DNA of 64,000 bases, from assembly GCA_945881845.1 (NCBI GenBank), contig CAMCVN010000004.1, positions 1 through 64,000 of the forward strand, given 5' to 3'. Under the pieces are notes generated by a model. It saw nothing but the letters and a program-made list of their open reading frames with translations. It was not told the origin of the DNA and did not search any database. Both the position numbers and the translations under genes were made by a program. This document shows positions 63,695 to 64,000 of this stretch, piece after piece. The DNA comes from Bifidobacterium breve (lineage in GTDB: Bacteria > Actinomycetota > Thermoleophilia > Solirubrobacterales > Solirubrobacteraceae). How positions within the stretch are numbered: the first letter of the stretch is position 1; each line of letters opens with the position of its first letter.

Positions 63695-64000
63695 CTAGTC
63701 ACGCACAACGTGGGTCGAGCAGATGAAGTCCTGCAGAGCTCGGTTCTCGCTATCCCAGAGCGGCCAGAGATAGGCGAGCGCGATCGCGATTGTTCCGCCG
63801 ATCACGGTGAAGGCATTGCCGATTCCCGAGATCACGCCGTAAAGCACGCCCATCACGAGAAATTGCCGCACCAGAGCCGGGCCGTAGGTCATCGCCGCGC
63901 CGCTCTCACGAACAACGCGAATTCCTAGCAGCTGCATTCCCCAGGTGCGCCCGTTCTGCTCGCCCGCCCGGGCCATAGTTATCGGCTGGTAAGTGAATGC
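63695..64000 (-). CDS. RDD-family membrane protein, C-terminal part (gene continues past the right edge)
   Basis: The frame is open to the window edge (AFTYQPITMARAGEQNGRTWGMQLLGIRVV), so the ATG at 63976 is probably internal. GRTWGMQLLGIRVVRESG is the RDD-domain motif before the final helix, followed by a hydrophobic segment and a C-terminal NRALQDFICSTHVV, the typical RDD end (LHD-x2-AxTxVV). Only the C-terminal ~102 residues are visible. Role unknown. Confidence 0.8.
   Translation of the reverse strand, partial: AFTYQPITMARAGEQNGRTWGMQLLGIRVVRESGAAMTYGPALVRQFLVMGVLYGVISGIGNAFTVIGGTIAIALAYLWPLWDSENRALQDFICSTHVVRD

Overview
The window is 64 kb of chromosomal DNA with high GC, dense packing and short intergenic gaps. 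It most likely comes from an actinobacterium of the class Thermoleophilia (Solirubrobacterales-like). The reasons are the uvrC-rapZ-gap-pgk-tpiA gene order (an actinobacterial arrangement), GTG/TTG starts, many start codons 6-8 nt after a TANNNT -10 hexamer (probable leaderless mRNAs), a PHP-glycosyltransferase fusion, and several large secreted proteins of a type I associate with that lineage. The taxonomic call is inference. No tRNA, rRNA, CRISPR array, insertion sequence, prophage or integrase was seen.

Layout. 1-5.2 kb: central glycolysis and repair (tpiA fragment, pgk, gap, rapZ, uvrC, all minus strand). 5.3-10.1 kb: a stand-alone molybdopterin oxidoreductase, a large secreted esterase-like protein and a hot-dog thioesterase. 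10.4-13.1 kb: a four-gene SipW signal peptidase module with TasA-like secreted substrates. 13.1-16.0 kb: orphan TadE/TadG-type pseudopilin-like proteins, one fused to two peptidoglycan hydrolase domains. 16.0-23.7 kb: a phosphate module: PhoB-type regulator, phoU, pstB, pstA, pstC, pstS, a divergent PstS paralog, a receiver-less PhoB-like DNA-binding protein and a DUF47 protein, with PHO-box-like 11-bp direct repeats at two promoters. 23.8-34.9 kb: a three-domain murein hydrolase, an ABC-F ATPase, a secreted alpha/beta hydrolase, a small membrane protein, a DUF2334 deacetylase, a PHP-glycosyltransferase fusion and a two-domain fatty acyl-CoA reductase-like SDR.

35.0-44.4 kb is a catabolic-looking island: a Rieske oxygenase of the choline/carnitine type, a complete Pot-type ABC transporter (D-B-C-A), a TetR regulator, an acyl-CoA dehydrogenase and an ADP-forming acyl-CoA synthetase. 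The binding-protein gene has no ATG/GTG/TTG upstream of its Tat/lipoprotein signal and carries a terminator-like hairpin inside its coding region. 44.4-49.5 kb is a tightly coupled minus-strand operon, CHAD-CHAD-ppk1-HD hydrolase-polysaccharide deacetylase, probably for polyphosphate metabolism; it complements the phosphate module upstream. 49.6-64 kb holds an ABC-2 exporter, a GNAT acetyltransferase, small hypotheticals, a metallo-beta-lactamase-fold protein, an amidase, a cytochrome P450 with a perfect palindrome at its promoter, a paralog of the secreted esterase-like protein, a CLC channel, a GH10 xylanase, cydAB and an RDD-protein fragment.

The most unusual parts are the second phosphate arm (receiver-less regulator plus altered PstS plus DUF47 around a triple PHO box), the SipW/TasA-like module next to TadE-type hydrolase fusions, the Rieske/Pot island with its odd potD start, and the consistent leaderless promoter architecture.
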